Below are positions 8,530 to 19,212 of a DNA stretch of 64,000 nt, in pieces. Each line of letters opens with the position of its first letter. Position 1 is the first letter of the stretch. The DNA is taken from contig BGKB01000014.1 in the NCBI GenBank assembly GCA_003116975.1, positions 390,601-454,600 on the forward strand, read 5' to 3'. Position numbers and translations under genes: made by a program. Origin of the DNA: Aurantiochytrium sp. KH105 (lineage: Eukaryota > Sar > Bigyra > Thraustochytrida > Thraustochytriidae). The notes under the pieces were generated by a model, which saw nothing but the letters and a program-made list of their open reading frames with translations, searched no databases and was not told where the DNA came from.

Positions 8530-10159
8530 ATGTCGAGTATGTACGACCTCGTCAAGAACGGCGACCTCGCCGGCGTGCAGCGCGCTGTCAAGAAAAAAAC
8601 CGCCCTGCTCGACGCGATGGTGACGGAGCGCACTCCGCTCATGCAAGCCCTTCATTCAGAGTCCGGGGGCCAGCCCGCCATTGCTCAGTGGCTCATCGAG
8701 CGCGGAGCCAAGATCGACCTGCAGAACAAGAAGGAATGGACGGCGCTCATGTTCGCGTGCTGCTACGACCAGCCCGACACGGCCCAGATGCTCATCGAGC
8801 GCGGGGCCAAGATCGACCTGCAGGAGAAGAAGGAATGGACCGCGCTCATGTTCGCGTGCCGCTATGGCCAGCCCGACACGGCCCAGTTGCTCATCGAGCG
8901 CGGGGCCAAGATCGACCTGCAGGAGAAGGAGGGATGTACCGCGCTCATGATCGCGTGCCGCTATGGCCAGCCCGACACGGCCCAGATGCTCATCGAGCGC
9001 GGGGCCAAGATCGACCTGCAGAACAAGAAGAAATGGACCGCGCTCATGTTCGCGTGCTGCTACGACCAGCCCGACACGGCCCAGTTGCTCATCGAGCGCG
9101 GGGCCAAGATCGACCTGCAGCAAAACGGGGGATGGACCGCGCTCATGATCGCGTGCTGCCACGACCAGCCCGACACGGCCCAGTTGCTCATCGAGCGCGG
9201 GGCCAAGATCGACCTGCAGAACGAATATGGATGGACCGCGCTCATGGTGGCGTGTCAGAAGCCGGCAGAATCGCATCACACCGCGGAGGGTCTCCTTCGC
9301 TGCATCAAGCTCTTATATGCGGCGGGCGCTGATTTGAATCTGAAACATAGCTCGGGCAAATACTATAGATTCTTTTTCGGCCAGACCGCGTTGGGATTAG
9401 CTAGATTTCACAACCGTGCCGATGCGGTTGCGTCTCTGAGTTTTGTGACGACGTCGAAGGTAGCGCGTGTGCTGGGTGGAGAGCTGGAGCAGCCGCGGAG
9501 CGTCGTGCTCGCTTTCTACGAAGAAGGCTTGCGCACAACTAGGAGCTGCTCGGTGCTGCAACATGAAGACCTTGTGAACGTGGGCATGACCTCGTCGCTC
9601 AAGCGGCGTCTGTTTCTGCAGCGTTTCAATCCGAGCGCAGTTCAGCTGCCGCGGCAGTCGTTACCGAAGCGCGCTTCGCAGCGTATAGCCCGCGTGCTGC
9701 TCCCCCCCCTTCGGCACATCCAGGTACGACGCGTTTCTCACGCACGACTGGGGCATGGATGACGCGAACCACAAGGTCGCGAGCTCGGTTAATGCGAGGA
9801 TCCGGGATGCGGGTAAAGTCACATGGTTTGATGGTGATCGTCTCTCTGGCAATATCATCCAGCAGATTACAGAAGGCATTGAGAACTCGCGCAAAGTGGT
9901 AGTATTCATCACGGAGCGGTACATGCACAAGCTTCAGAGCGATGACGAGGACTATTGCAAGGAAGAGTTTCTTGCTGCGACACGCGTTCGCAAATCGCGC
10001 AATATGATCTCGGTCATCGTGGACCCGACGATGCTGGACACGTCGCTGTGGCGAGGACCGCTGCAGCTGAAGCTCGGTGGTGATCTTTACATCGACTTCA
10101 CGACACCAGTTAAGCGCGAGGAGAATTTTCCACAGTTGCTCGACCGCATCAGCTCTTGA
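8530..10159 (+). CDS. Ankyrin-SAM-TIR protein, frame broken at a C8 run
   Basis: ATG 8530 opens a frame with an N-terminal helix pair (MSSMYDLVKNGDLAGVQ), about eight ankyrin repeats (residues about 35-270, unit GQPDTAQLLIERGAKIDLQ...WTALMFAC), then a SAM-like segment (HEDLVNVGMTSSLKRRLFLQ, about residue 345). This frame stops at 9760-9762. A TIR domain follows in the next frame: YDAFLTHDWGMDD, VTWFDGDRLSG, SRKVVVFITERYM, YCKEEFLAATRVRKSRN, ending at TGA 10157-10159. YCKEEF matches the TIR alpha-C motif that carries the NADase glutamate. The two frames meet at eight C's (9702-9709); seven would fuse them. I found no plausible splice pair giving the right phase. By architecture (oligomerising SAM plus TIR, as in SARM1) it may be a signalling or NAD-cleaving protein; that is inference. 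Confidence 0.8.
8671..9250 (+). repeat. Near-identical 99-bp (33-codon) ankyrin tandem repeats
   Basis: The phrase cagcccgacacggcccag recurs exactly every 99 bp at 8770, 8869, 8968, 9067 and 9166. Adjacent units differ at only a few bases, mostly at the first loop codons (NKKEW, EKKEW, EKEGC, NKKKW, QNGGW, NEYGW). Confidence 0.95.
9702..9709 (+). other. C8 homopolymer at the ankyrin/TIR frame junction
   Basis: Eight C's flanked by T. The TIR frame has a stop (TAG 9686-9688) just upstream and the ankyrin frame runs to a stop at 9760-9762, so the frame change must happen in this short window. The homopolymer is the obvious indel site. Confidence 0.75.
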
Positions 10160-10820
10160 AAACTAGACTCGGAATCGCGACTATTGTGAGCATTATAGAC
10201 TTGGCGGCCGCATTCAATTGAGATATTTTTGTCTGTCCTTTCTTTCTTTCTCTCTTTCTCCTTGCGGAATTGGCAAGTTTCGCGTGAGAGTCAAAAGAGC
10301 ATGACTCTGCACAGTGGCAGTCGGAGGCACGTCGATCGACATGGATTGGCGACTCCTGATCTTGCGATAATCATTTTTCTGCAGACTGTTCCTTCAATCT
10401 TCATGAGCTTCTTTGGCTGTCTTGCCCGGCAGTCCATTGCACCTCCAGCACGACCCATACGTCGCTTTCTTTTCTGCAAGATCTTGGAACACTTGGGCAT
10501 CTCGAAGGCAGGACATAGCGGGGGCACCGAGCGAGTTACACGCGTCGCACACCCACGCGCTCATACATTGGTCGACGGCGAGAAGCCTCACACATGTTCG
10601 GGCGTGCCCTCCTTGCTCCCTTGCAACGAGATCTTTGCCCGGGGTCATCATGCGCATGGACAGGTTGTTTCAAGCGAGCCATGATGGAGCAAACCTTGTA
10701 CAGTAGTACTTCTCGCCAGGCAAGGTCGCAGGTCCGCAAGGCAGCTCGCAAATCGTCAAGACCGCACGCGACGTGGACGAGGGAAGCCGGACGAACGGCC
10801 GTGCGGCAAGAAGACAAAGG
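10160..10820. other. Intergenic, 5' region of the Rieske gene
   Basis: Between the ankyrin-SAM-TIR stop and the Rieske ATG, same strand. A pyrimidine-rich run (about 10232-10262, ctttctttctctctttctcc) lies early in it. Open frames on both strands show no recognisable protein. I see no RNA gene. Confidence 0.45.
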
Positions 10821-12162
10821 ATGTGGTCGCAGGGACTCGAGCAAGCGACGCGGTTGGCGGGAGAGGCCGAAAGCTGGCAGCTTGGTCTTGCGGCGATCGT
10901 GGTGGCATACGCTGTGGCGGTAGTGTTGACGTGGCCGCAAAGAATAAAGACCCCGGACTATTACAGAGCGAGCAATCCGCGCGTTGCGGCGACGAAACGC
11001 AAAATGTTCCCACCACCGTACCCGAATGGATGGTTCCGGATCTGCGCCTCGAGCGACGTTGACGCAGGAGCGGTCAAGTCGATTTCCGCCCTTGGTCGCG
11101 AATTTGTCGCTTTTCGAGGCGAGGATGGCAAGGTCGGTGTGCTCGATGCGTTTTGCCCGCATCTAGGAGCTCATCTTGGCCAAGGCGGCACCGTGAAGAA
11201 CGGCCTGCTCACATGTCCCTTTCACGAGTGGGCCTTTGATACAAATGGCAAAGTACAGGATATTCCGTATTGTCGCACGGCAGTGCCACAGCGGGCAAAA
11301 ACACGGGCTTGGCCGGTGCGCGAGTTTCTCGGAATGGTCTTTATTTGGTTTCACGCAGAACCAGAATTCCAGGGAAAACCGCAATGGGAGCTCGAGTTTC
11401 ATAAGGACTGTCTTCCGGGATCGGGCCGCTACCTTGTGACAGAGCGACAGACAGAGTTTAACATGCATGTAAGTTGGAACACGTTTGGTTCATTAATAGC
11501 CGGCGTCCTAACAACCAAGCTTGCATCAGATCTTGGAAATGAGCATGAACAGCTCAGATTATTACCATTTCCAGACCCTGCACGCCAAAATTCCTCTGTG
11601 GCCCTTAGATTCGCCACTGAGCCCTGTCACGGGCGATCACGATGTCAAGGCACGGTACTTTGAAGATGCGGATCCCGAAAAACCACACGTGTGTTTCTTT
11701 CAAGAAAAGATGAAACGAGTGCTTTTGTTCAAAAGGTTTTCCATTGTGCCTCAATTCATTCTGCGCAATATTACGGCAAATGTAACATTTGAGGGTCCTT
11801 CTGTCATCCACTTCAAGGTGGATACAATCTTTGGCTCCATGCGAATGATCAAGACGCTACTTCCATGTCCGGCCCGCCCAGAGGCGAGTCCTCCTGGCCA
11901 TGGTCCCCCTGCGCATCATTTGAATGTGCAGGCCCGCTGGTTTGCAGATGCCACAGTTCCACGGCCTCTGGCGTACGCCATGTCAATTCTTGCCGGACGA
12001 GCGCTCGAACAAGAACGTCACGTATGGGAGCACAAGACGTTTCGAGACCCGCCGTGCCTTGTCGCTGGCGATGGACCTTATATCGCGTACAAACGCTACT
12101 ACGTCAAGCAGTTTTACTCGGCTTCCAGTCGGCAAATTGCGCAAGATCCACTCGATTGGTAG
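10821..12162 (+). CDS. Rieske non-heme iron oxygenase, DAF-36/Neverland-type cholesterol 7-desaturase
   Basis: Two exons, 10821-11468 and 11530-12162, give 426 aa. An N-terminal membrane anchor (LGLAAIVVAYAVAVVLTWP, about residues 22-40) is followed by a Rieske [2Fe-2S] domain with C112-x-H114 and C132-x2-H135 (CPHLGAHLGQGG ... CPFHEWAFD). Exon 2 starts with the catalytic iron site N223-SSD226-YYH229-F-QTLH234. The family inserts a C7-C8 double bond in sterols at the ER (DAF-36 in nematodes, Neverland in insects); length and anchor match. I chose ATG 10821 because the only upstream in-frame candidate is a GTG. The intron is required: without it the frame ends before the iron site is reached. 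Substrate is inferred. It is convergent with PDR-1, 166 bp apart. Confidence 0.92.
11469..11529 (+). other. Intron of the Rieske oxygenase gene
   Basis: 61 nt, GTAAGT donor after a CAT codon, CAG acceptor, and a CCTAAC branch-site candidate at 11507-11512. Removal joins the Rieske and iron-site halves in frame (phase 0). Confidence 0.9.
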
Positions 12163-12328
12163 GGCATGTGAAAGCGAGGAGGTCAATACTTGGTTTTACT
12201 GCTCGAGCAAGACTGAAAGTTTTTTTACTCTAGATTGGAATCTAGGCCTATCATCAAAATGAATTTGTGTTGTCTGGTAAACATGGAGCAAAAGTTTGAG
12301 TTTTGATTGTTGTTGATTCTCCCATTTT

Positions 12329-15300
12329 TTACCGCTTGAGAAAGGACACATAAGTGTACGCAAGTGCGGTAAGGATGCGAAAGCCAGCGCAAAAGCCTGC
12401 GAGAGCGCCGAGGCAAAAGGCAAGGTCGTTGGCTTCGTAACCAAACGTCGACTGAATATAGTCCCAGGCGTTTCCCTCATAGTTGGACAGCTCACTGCAG
12501 CCAGGAGAGCTCTGGGGAACCCCGTCCGCGCAGGAAAGCTGCGCGACGACGAGCGCGTTCAGCGCGTAACGGATTGGGTTAATGTACGTCATCCACTGCC
12601 AAAAGTACGGGACATCGCGCACGGCAATCATGAGGCCAGCAGTAATGTTCCAAAAGCCAAAGCAAAGAGCGCCCATCACGGCAGCCACTTGCTCATTCGG
12701 GGCCACAGTGGCAAAGAGGTGACCCAGAAAGGTAAGTGTGAGCTGGAGCAAGACGTAAATGCCCCAAAAGGCGAAAAAGCCGTTCACGTTGTACCAGAGA
12801 TGCACGATAAAGTAAAAGACGGGAACGTAGACAAAACTGGCGAGCAGCGTGTACGGGACCTCCATACTTGTGATGGCAATCACCATGGGGGAAACGCTGT
12901 AGTACGACGCAGCTCGCTCACGGTAAAAGGGCGATCGCTCGTCGATAATTGTTGGAATAGCCGTGTTCAGCGAGATGACGCCCGTGAACGTTGACGACAT
13001 GAACATAAGACCGACGAAACTCTGCACGTCTTGTGAGGTCGAGATTTCCTCGCCCTGCTGGAAAAAAGTAAAACCGAAAAAGAGCGCGATAAAGACAGCC
13101 ACCACAAAACGCGTTGTGTTGTACGACGGGTTGCGCCAATACGCGCGCAACCAGCGCAAAAAGAGCATCTCCATCTGATCCTTGAAATTGCTCGCAAATC
13201 GTCGATCAAAGTGGATCTCGGGGCGCTCTTCGAGATTCGACTTGACAAGCTCCTCGATCTTGGCCTCATTTTCTTTGCGGACCGCGCTCTCGCGGTATTC
13301 GTGTGCGTAGTCGACGAGAGACTTGCCAGCATTTCCGCCAATGGCCTCGAGCATGTACGTGGCAGGGTTGTAGCGCGGGTTGGGCATGCCTGGGGTACCT
13401 GGGATAGCCGACAGATAGTCGAGAAGGATTTGCGAGTTCTCGCCAAGGTCTCCAAAATACACGGTTTCACCACCGCGGCGAAGCAGCAGTAGGCGGTCAA
13501 ACTTGGTGAAGATGTCCTTGGAAGGCTGATGAATCGTGCATACCACGGTGCGTCCCGCGCGAGCAATGCGCTCAAGACAGTCCATGACAACGCGCGCTGA
13601 GTTCGCATCAAGACCAGATGTGGGCTCATCCGCAAAGATGATGGCAGGGTTGGCCGCAAGCTCGACGCCAATCGTCAGGCGCTTCGCCTGCTCCACGCTG
13701 AGGCCGCCTTCGGATTTGTAACCAATCTGGAAGCCACGAATGTCGTCAAGCTCGAGCGTGCTTAGGACTTCTTCAACAAACTTTGCCTTGGCCTCGCGCG
13801 AAACTTCAGACGGCTGACGCAGAACTGCTGAAAAGGTGAGCGCCTCCTCTACAGTGGCAGCCGGGCTGTGAATGTCGTTCTGCTCAACGTATCCGACGAT
13901 GCGCGAAAAAGTAATCTTCTCTTGGGGCCGTCCATTCACCAAAACGTCACCTGTGATCTTGCCACCCGTCTTGCGCAGCGCGAGGACGTCAAGCAGGGTA
14001 GACTTGCCAGCGCCACTGCTACCCATGAGAGCGGTAAGCGTGCCGGCCTCCGCAAAGCCTGAGATTCCCTTGAGCAAGTCCAAATTGTAGCCGCTCTTCT
14101 CGCCAGGGGCTTGAACAGAGTACCACAGGTCACGAAAGACGAGATCAACGGGCGTAAAACTATCATCCTGGAGCGACGTGCGAACACGGACCTGGACTTC
14201 GGGCTGACCACTGCTGGCCGCCTGTTCGAGCTTGGACGCCGTTCTGCCATCTGCAATGAGGGCGCTAGAGCTCGCGCTGGTGCCTGCCATGAGGCGCTCT
14301 ACCTCGGCAACATCAGGATTGTGGGTGTCTTCGGCATCAGGGCTGACCTTGGTCTGGCGACTTCCAGGGCTCTCATAACGCACATAAGAATAACCCAAGT
14401 AGCTGATCACGGCGTCAAGGACCATGTAGCCAATGAGGAGAAGAATACCGCCCCAGAGGTAGTCGTCGTTGTGCGAAAAGGAAAAGAGGTCGAGCGCATA
14501 ATTTTGCTGCTCTTCGGTGAAAGCAGACGACTTGAAGATGATCAGCACACCGGATCGGAACGCCCAGGAGATTGGTGAAAGCCAGTAAATCCAAATGAAC
14601 CAGGGCGGCATCACGTCCGCTGTAATGATATATCCACTAAAAAGCACCGTTGCTGCAATGGACAGACCTGCGCAGACTTGACCAATGGACGTTGAGGGCG
14701 CCAAGGACGCAATGGCCCGTAGGTAGGCAGCAAAGGAGGTGTTGAGACAGAGCATGACAATGACAAAGAGAATGAAGGCGGAGCCAATGTCAGTCTCACC
14801 GGTTTGCGAGTCCTCACCCCAGGGCACAAGTGCGGAAATCCAAAAGACAAAAGCAGACAGAATGACGGACTCGATGAAGGAAATGGGCAAGACGGTGACA
14901 GTCTCGGCAATGACGTAGTTGATGGTACGGAAAAAGTGCGACTGGCTTTGTTTGTAGTAGACGGGACGCTGGTCAAGCACGACGGGAACCTGTGCCATGC
15001 CTGCGAGACCACACTGCATGAGCGTGGCAAAAATGATACCATAGCGCTGTGTGATGGGAGTCAGATCCGTGGCAGAGCTGTCGGAAGGCAGTTCTGGGCT
15101 GATGCGGATAAAAACGGTGCCCATGACGGTACCCATGATGACAGCCTGAGCGATGCGCGCCTTGATAAAGGCCGGGTCGCGGTAGACGAGCTGGTTCTGG
15201 CGCTTCATGACGAGACAGAGATCCTTCCACCACGAGTTTGCGAAAACAGGAGTCTCCTTGGCAAAGAGCTCGCGACGCGTGATGGCGTCGACCTTGTTGT

Positions 15301-16789
15301 TCGGGTCGCAGCGCTCATCGGTCTGCTGACGCTTCTTTTCAGAATACGGGGAAGCCAGCCAGGCAGCAGCCATGGCCTTTTCGCTGTCTGGAGCATCGCT
15401 GCGGGTCTGGTATCGGGTTCGTGCCGGCGTGGTGACCTCCTGAATAAAGTCAGCAATGTCGCGATCGTGGGGGCAGTCAAAGCCGATGCTAGAAAAGTAC
15501 GGAAGCACATTCTCTCGCGGGCCATGGTAGACGATAAAGCCCAAGGCCATAATGAGGATCTCGTCAAAAAGATCGTAGACCTCGGGCGGGGGCTGGAGGA
15601 GCGCCACGACCGGGGTCATTTCCAGGTTCTTGCTGACGCCGGCAATGCGTCTGCAAATGTCGTAGGTGGCGGCACTATCGAGACCCGTCGAGATTTGGTC
15701 GTAAAAGGTCAAAGGTCGGCGGCCCATCATCATCTCGGATGAGGTCACGCGTTTCTTTTCGCCGCCCGACACGCCGCGAAGCATGTCGTTACCAACGACG
15801 GTGTTGGCGGCGTTGCTGAGCGCCATGTTCTCAATCACAAAGTCCGGGAATTTGATGAGCTGTTCGCGGATCATGTCAATCTCTTCCTGCGTGGCGGTCT
15901 CGGAAGCCTTGTCTGCAGCGATGAGTCGCTCGGCCATCTCAGCTCCGCCATAGCAATCGTAGGCAAATTGGAGCGTCTCGCGGACCGTGAGGACGGGCGT
16001 ATGTTCGTCGACTTGGTCAATGAGACCCGAAAGCTTGCGCAGATGCAATTCTTCGGGCGTGTAGCCCGAGTAGTACATGTCGCCGGTGACCTTGGCATGT
16101 TTGCCGGTGGCAATGCGACCGCTGAGGACCCGGAAGAGCGTCGAGACACCGCATCCGGGAGGTCCGAGGACGAGAGTAGAGACGCCGGCCTCGAAAGCGC
16201 CCGAAACGTTGCGCAGGATGGGCAGATCAACGCGATCCGAGGCTCCGCAGCGCACGACTTTGACGAGCGGCTGGATCATCTTGTACATGGTCGATGCCAC
16301 GGTGGCAATGCCCACGTCTTCCTTGGGCACACTCACGACGTAGTTGACATTCTTGAAGCCCACGTGCACGGGCCAGTGTTCGCCTCCACGGGCTTGGGAC
16401 TCTACGGTCGAGTACTGAACGGCGGTCATTTCGCGATCGATGGGTCCCATGGAGCTCTCAATGGTTGAGGGGGCGCGGATGAGTCCGCGGCCCATGAGCT
16501 CTGCCAAGAGGGTGAGGTCGTCCTGCTTGAGCGTGACGGAGTTCTTGGGGTTTTTGTGCGCCTGCTTTTGCAGCCGTCCCAGCAGCTCCCGGATCCTCAG
16601 CACCTCGGCCTCGGTCGGGCGGTCAGCGTGGCCTGCCGCCGCCGCCGACGCTGGCGCTGGCGCGGCCACGCCCTCGTCCGCCTCGAGGTCGAAGTCATCT
16701 TCCTCGTCATTGACGATCGTGTTGTCGTCGTTCGGCATCTCGGTCTCGGCCTCCACGGCGTCGACCTGCTTCTCGCCTGCGGGCAGCAT
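12329..16789 (-). CDS. PDR-1: full-size ABCG/PDR-type ABC transporter
   Basis: 1486 aa, single exon, ATG 16787-16789 to TAA 12329-12331. The order is NBD1-TMD1-NBD2-TMD2, the reverse topology typical of pleiotropic-drug-resistance exporters, acting at the plasma membrane on lipophilic compounds or lipids. The acidic N-terminus (residues 20-45) precedes a conserved RIRELLGRLQKQ helix. NBD1 Walker A (about residue 208) is GPPGCGVST with V for K, signature VSGGEKKR, Walker B FYDQIS with Q for E, and Q in the H-loop (ALLQPPPE). NBD2 Walker A (about 922) is GSSGAGKST, Walker B IIFADEPTSGLDA, H-loop CTIHQPSKD; its signature is degenerate (LSVEQ). It ends in YVSFLKR. Last-in-line gene of the minus-strand array. 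Substrate unknown. Confidence 0.96.
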   Translation of the reverse strand: MLPAGEKQVDAVEAETEMPNDDNTIVNDEEDDFDLEADEGVAAPAPASAAAAGHADRPTEAEVLRIRELLGRLQKQAHKNPKNSVTLKQDDLTLLAELMGRGLIRAPSTIESSMGPIDREMTAVQYSTVESQARGGEHWPVHVGFKNVNYVVSVPKEDVGIATVASTMYKMIQPLVKVVRCGASDRVDLPILRNVSGAFEAGVSTLVLGPPGCGVSTLFRVLSGRIATGKHAKVTGDMYYSGYTPEELHLRKLSGLIDQVDEHTPVLTVRETLQFAYDCYGGAEMAERLIAADKASETATQEEIDMIREQLIKFPDFVIENMALSNAANTVVGNDMLRGVSGGEKKRVTSSEMMMGRRPLTFYDQISTGLDSAATYDICRRIAGVSKNLEMTPVVALLQPPPEVYDLFDEILIMALGFIVYHGPRENVLPYFSSIGFDCPHDRDIADFIQEVTTPARTRYQTRSDAPDSEKAMAAAWLASPYSEKKRQQTDERCDPNNKVDAITRRELFAKETPVFANSWWKDLCLVMKRQNQLVYRDPAFIKARIAQAVIMGTVMGTVFIRISPELPSDSSATDLTPITQRYGIIFATLMQCGLAGMAQVPVVLDQRPVYYKQSQSHFFRTINYVIAETVTVLPISFIESVILSAFVFWISALVPWGEDSQTGETDIGSAFILFVIVMLCLNTSFAAYLRAIASLAPSTSIGQVCAGLSIAATVLFSGYIITADVMPPWFIWIYWLSPISWAFRSGVLIIFKSSAFTEEQQNYALDLFSFSHNDDYLWGGILLLIGYMVLDAVISYLGYSYVRYESPGSRQTKVSPDAEDTHNPDVAEVERLMAGTSASSSALIADGRTASKLEQAASSGQPEVQVRVRTSLQDDSFTPVDLVFRDLWYSVQAPGEKSGYNLDLLKGISGFAEAGTLTALMGSSGAGKSTLLDVLALRKTGGKITGDVLVNGRPQEKITFSRIVGYVEQNDIHSPAATVEEALTFSAVLRQPSEVSREAKAKFVEEVLSTLELDDIRGFQIGYKSEGGLSVEQAKRLTIGVELAANPAIIFADEPTSGLDANSARVVMDCLERIARAGRTVVCTIHQPSKDIFTKFDRLLLLRRGGETVYFGDLGENSQILLDYLSAIPGTPGMPNPRYNPATYMLEAIGGNAGKSLVDYAHEYRESAVRKENEAKIEELVKSNLEERPEIHFDRRFASNFKDQMEMLFLRWLRAYWRNPSYNTTRFVVAVFIALFFGFTFFQQGEEISTSQDVQSFVGLMFMSSTFTGVISLNTAIPTIIDERSPFYRERAASYYSVSPMVIAITSMEVPYTLLASFVYVPVFYFIVHLWYNVNGFFAFWGIYVLLQLTLTFLGHLFATVAPNEQVAAVMGALCFGFWNITAGLMIAVRDVPYFWQWMTYINPIRYALNALVVAQLSCADGVPQSSPGCSELSNYEGNAWDYIQSTFGYEANDLAFCLGALAGFCAGFRILTALAYTYVSFLKR

Positions 16790-18011
16790 CTTGCCGTGTT
16801 CTTCGCGGCGTGTTGCTTGCTCGTTTGGGATTTGCTGTGCTACGAGGCGCCTCGCCTCGTTTCTGTCGCTCGGGGCTGTTGACAGACAGTGACGAGTGAG
16901 TCAACCCGGCGTGGCCGGGCCTCCCTCCTTCCACCTCGCCAGGCGGTCGCTCTTGGCCCGCTCCTGTTCTCCGTTCACGCCTGCGTCTGTCTCCGTCGCG
17001 CGGGGGTTCGAGATCTGCAGGCAAGCGCGGAGAAAGACGCCGCGATTCCCCTCGGGCCGCGCACGACAACAATCACCGCCGAGCAGCTGCAGCTGCACCG
17101 CCAGCCAGCTGCAGCACAGACGCACGCCGGCCGGCCTCGGTCCCTGGCAGAGAAAGCCGCGCAGCTCGAGTCGCTGGCGCCGGCCGAAGTCCGCCCCGCG
17201 CGGCGCGGCTGGCCGCCAATCGCGGAGGACGTGCGTGCGTGCGTGCAGCACCATGACGGCAGCAGCTGCAGCAGGATGGAATCGCGGCGCGTCGGCGCGG
17301 CCGCGCTGAGCCGCCGGCGCGGACGGGCGACCGCAGTCGGCAGGTCGGTCGGTGGCGGGGGCTGGACGGGTTTGCGTGCTCGGAGGCCCCGCGCCGTCGC
17401 CGCCAGCGAGGCGGAAGAGAGCGACTGCGAGCGGTGCGGCGACACAGCGAAGACAAGGCCCGAGGAGACGACAGCGTCGCAGGGCTTCTCGAGCGCCGGC
17501 GAAGGCGACGCGGGTAGCCGCCAGAGCGCGGTCGCAGCCTCGCCTCGTGTAGGCGTAGCGTTTGGCCCGGCCTGGCCTCGCCCTGCGTTGCGTTGCGAAG
17601 CGAGGCGAGGCGAGGCAAGCCGGGAGCGCAGCGCGTGGTTGTGGTCCGCGGGTGCGAGGCGAGGCGATGCGATGCGATGCCGGCCGGCCGGCCCGCGCTC
17701 GGCAGAACGCGCGGGGAGGGCCGAGCGGCTGCGGCGCCTCGAGGTGCCGAGCGCAGCAGAGGCCGCAGCCGCGGCAGAGGCGGCGGCGGTGGGAATCTGG
17801 GAAGCCGCGGGAGGCCGCCCCGCGTCGCCACCGGGCTGCGCAAACCCCACGACGGCGACGCGCCTACTCGGTCGCGGCCGCCGCGCCGCTGCGGTGAACC
17901 GGGCAGCCCCCACAGCGCTGCCCGAGTCAGCGCGGACCGGGACGCGGCGCCGCCGTCCCCGCGGAGCGTCGAAGCCGAAGCCGAGGGCGGGAGGAAGCAG
18001 CTGCAGCAGGA

Positions 18012-18063
<52 letters not shown>
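18012..18063. repeat. (GCT)17 microsatellite
   Basis: Seventeen uninterrupted GCT/CTG triplets, the longest CTG tract in the window, upstream of PDR-1. Confidence 0.95.
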
Positions 18064-19029
18064 AGCCTGCATTGCGATGCGCTGGCGATGCGGTGCGATG
18101 CGACACGGGTGTGTGCGGGGCCACGCAAAGCGAGGCGAGGCGTGGAGCCGCTGCCGAGGCAGGGTCGGCAGGCGAAGCTGCAGCTGGCGTTGCTGTTGAG
18201 GCGGAGTGGGTGGCTGGCGGGCGTTCGTTTTTCGGGGGGGCTGGCGAAGACCGACCGTATCGCTGACGAGGCATGAGAAGAGTTCTCTCGCGACGAAGGC
18301 GGGCATGCTGTGCTCTGCCTGCTGTGTCCCGCCCCGCGAGCGAAAGCGACACCGACATGACGACGAGAACCGGCGCTGCGACGCTGCAGCCGACAGCGAG
18401 AAGCGCAACCGTCGCGTCGCGGCGGGGACTTGATGGCGCTGACGTGAAGCTTCTGCGAATCGAGCGACTGCGATACGAACGCAATGCGAAGCCACGCTCG
18501 CACGCAACCAGCAAAGCTGGCGCCAAGAACGTCGCAAAGCCACTCTGAAGCTGATTCAGCAGGGACAGCACGGGGCGCCACAGCCACTGCCACTTTGGCC
18601 GGCGCTGCAGCTGCGCCTAGCGCGATCGATCGCTGTCACAAGCGCAGCAAAGGGCGCGGGCTTGCAAAGGTAAAGGAGCAGCAGCCATGAGTCCTGCGCT
18701 CTTGCCTCGCTGAGTAGAGTGCGAGCCAGCTTTCGCAGCCTCCAGAGGCGAGGCTCACAGTGCCCGCGAGAGATTGAGACCTGGTCGAGGCGGGCGATGC
18801 AGTTGATCCGACACGGACGAAAGAAAGCGTTCATTCTCTCGGTCGACATACATGTTCAAATTTAATCTCGGCTGCACTTCGCCGTGCCCCGAGAGGCAAC
18901 AAAAACGCCAGCTTTATCAGCAACCAGCTCGTGGAGATACAGCCCTAACTTACTACTGATTATGTCCTTATGGTTAGGCTGGGCTAGCTAGCCACGAAAC
19001 AAGAGGACACTCCACGCTTGCTGGGCCCA

Positions 19030-19212
19030 TGGCCATAACGTTTTTCATTGATCTCGGCTCGCGCGTGTTCGTGGAGAACGGCGGACAGAGGAGCTTGCGC
19101 GCAGGATCTCAAAACTTCCATGGTCGTCGCTGGCCATAACGTTTTTCATTGATCTCGGCAGGGCTCGCGCGTATTCGTGAAGAACGGCGGACAGAGGAGC
19201 TTGCGCGCAGGA
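19030..19212. repeat. Duplicated segment of about 80 bp, direct orientation
   Basis: 19030-19106 and 19131-19212 are near-identical (tggccataacgtttttcatt ... cttgcgcgcagga). The second copy has a short insertion (aggg) and a few substitutions. Confidence 0.9.

Noticed and set aside
9640-9721. Intron joining the ankyrin and TIR frames
   Set aside because: The acceptor-like tccag at 9721 needs a donor in a particular phase. The GT dinucleotides in that phase are weak or give an intron of 28 nt; the better-looking gtatag donor keeps the wrong frame.
10229-11162. Frames of 151 (plus) and 208 (minus) codons around the Rieske start
   Set aside because: The minus frame overlaps the clear Rieske exon; the plus frame shows no domain.
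16975-18593. Two minus-strand frames of 506-522 codons and a 391-codon plus frame
   Set aside because: Low-complexity Arg/Ala/Ser text driven by GC content and a GCT run, which reads as poly-Gln, poly-Ser or poly-Ala depending on frame.
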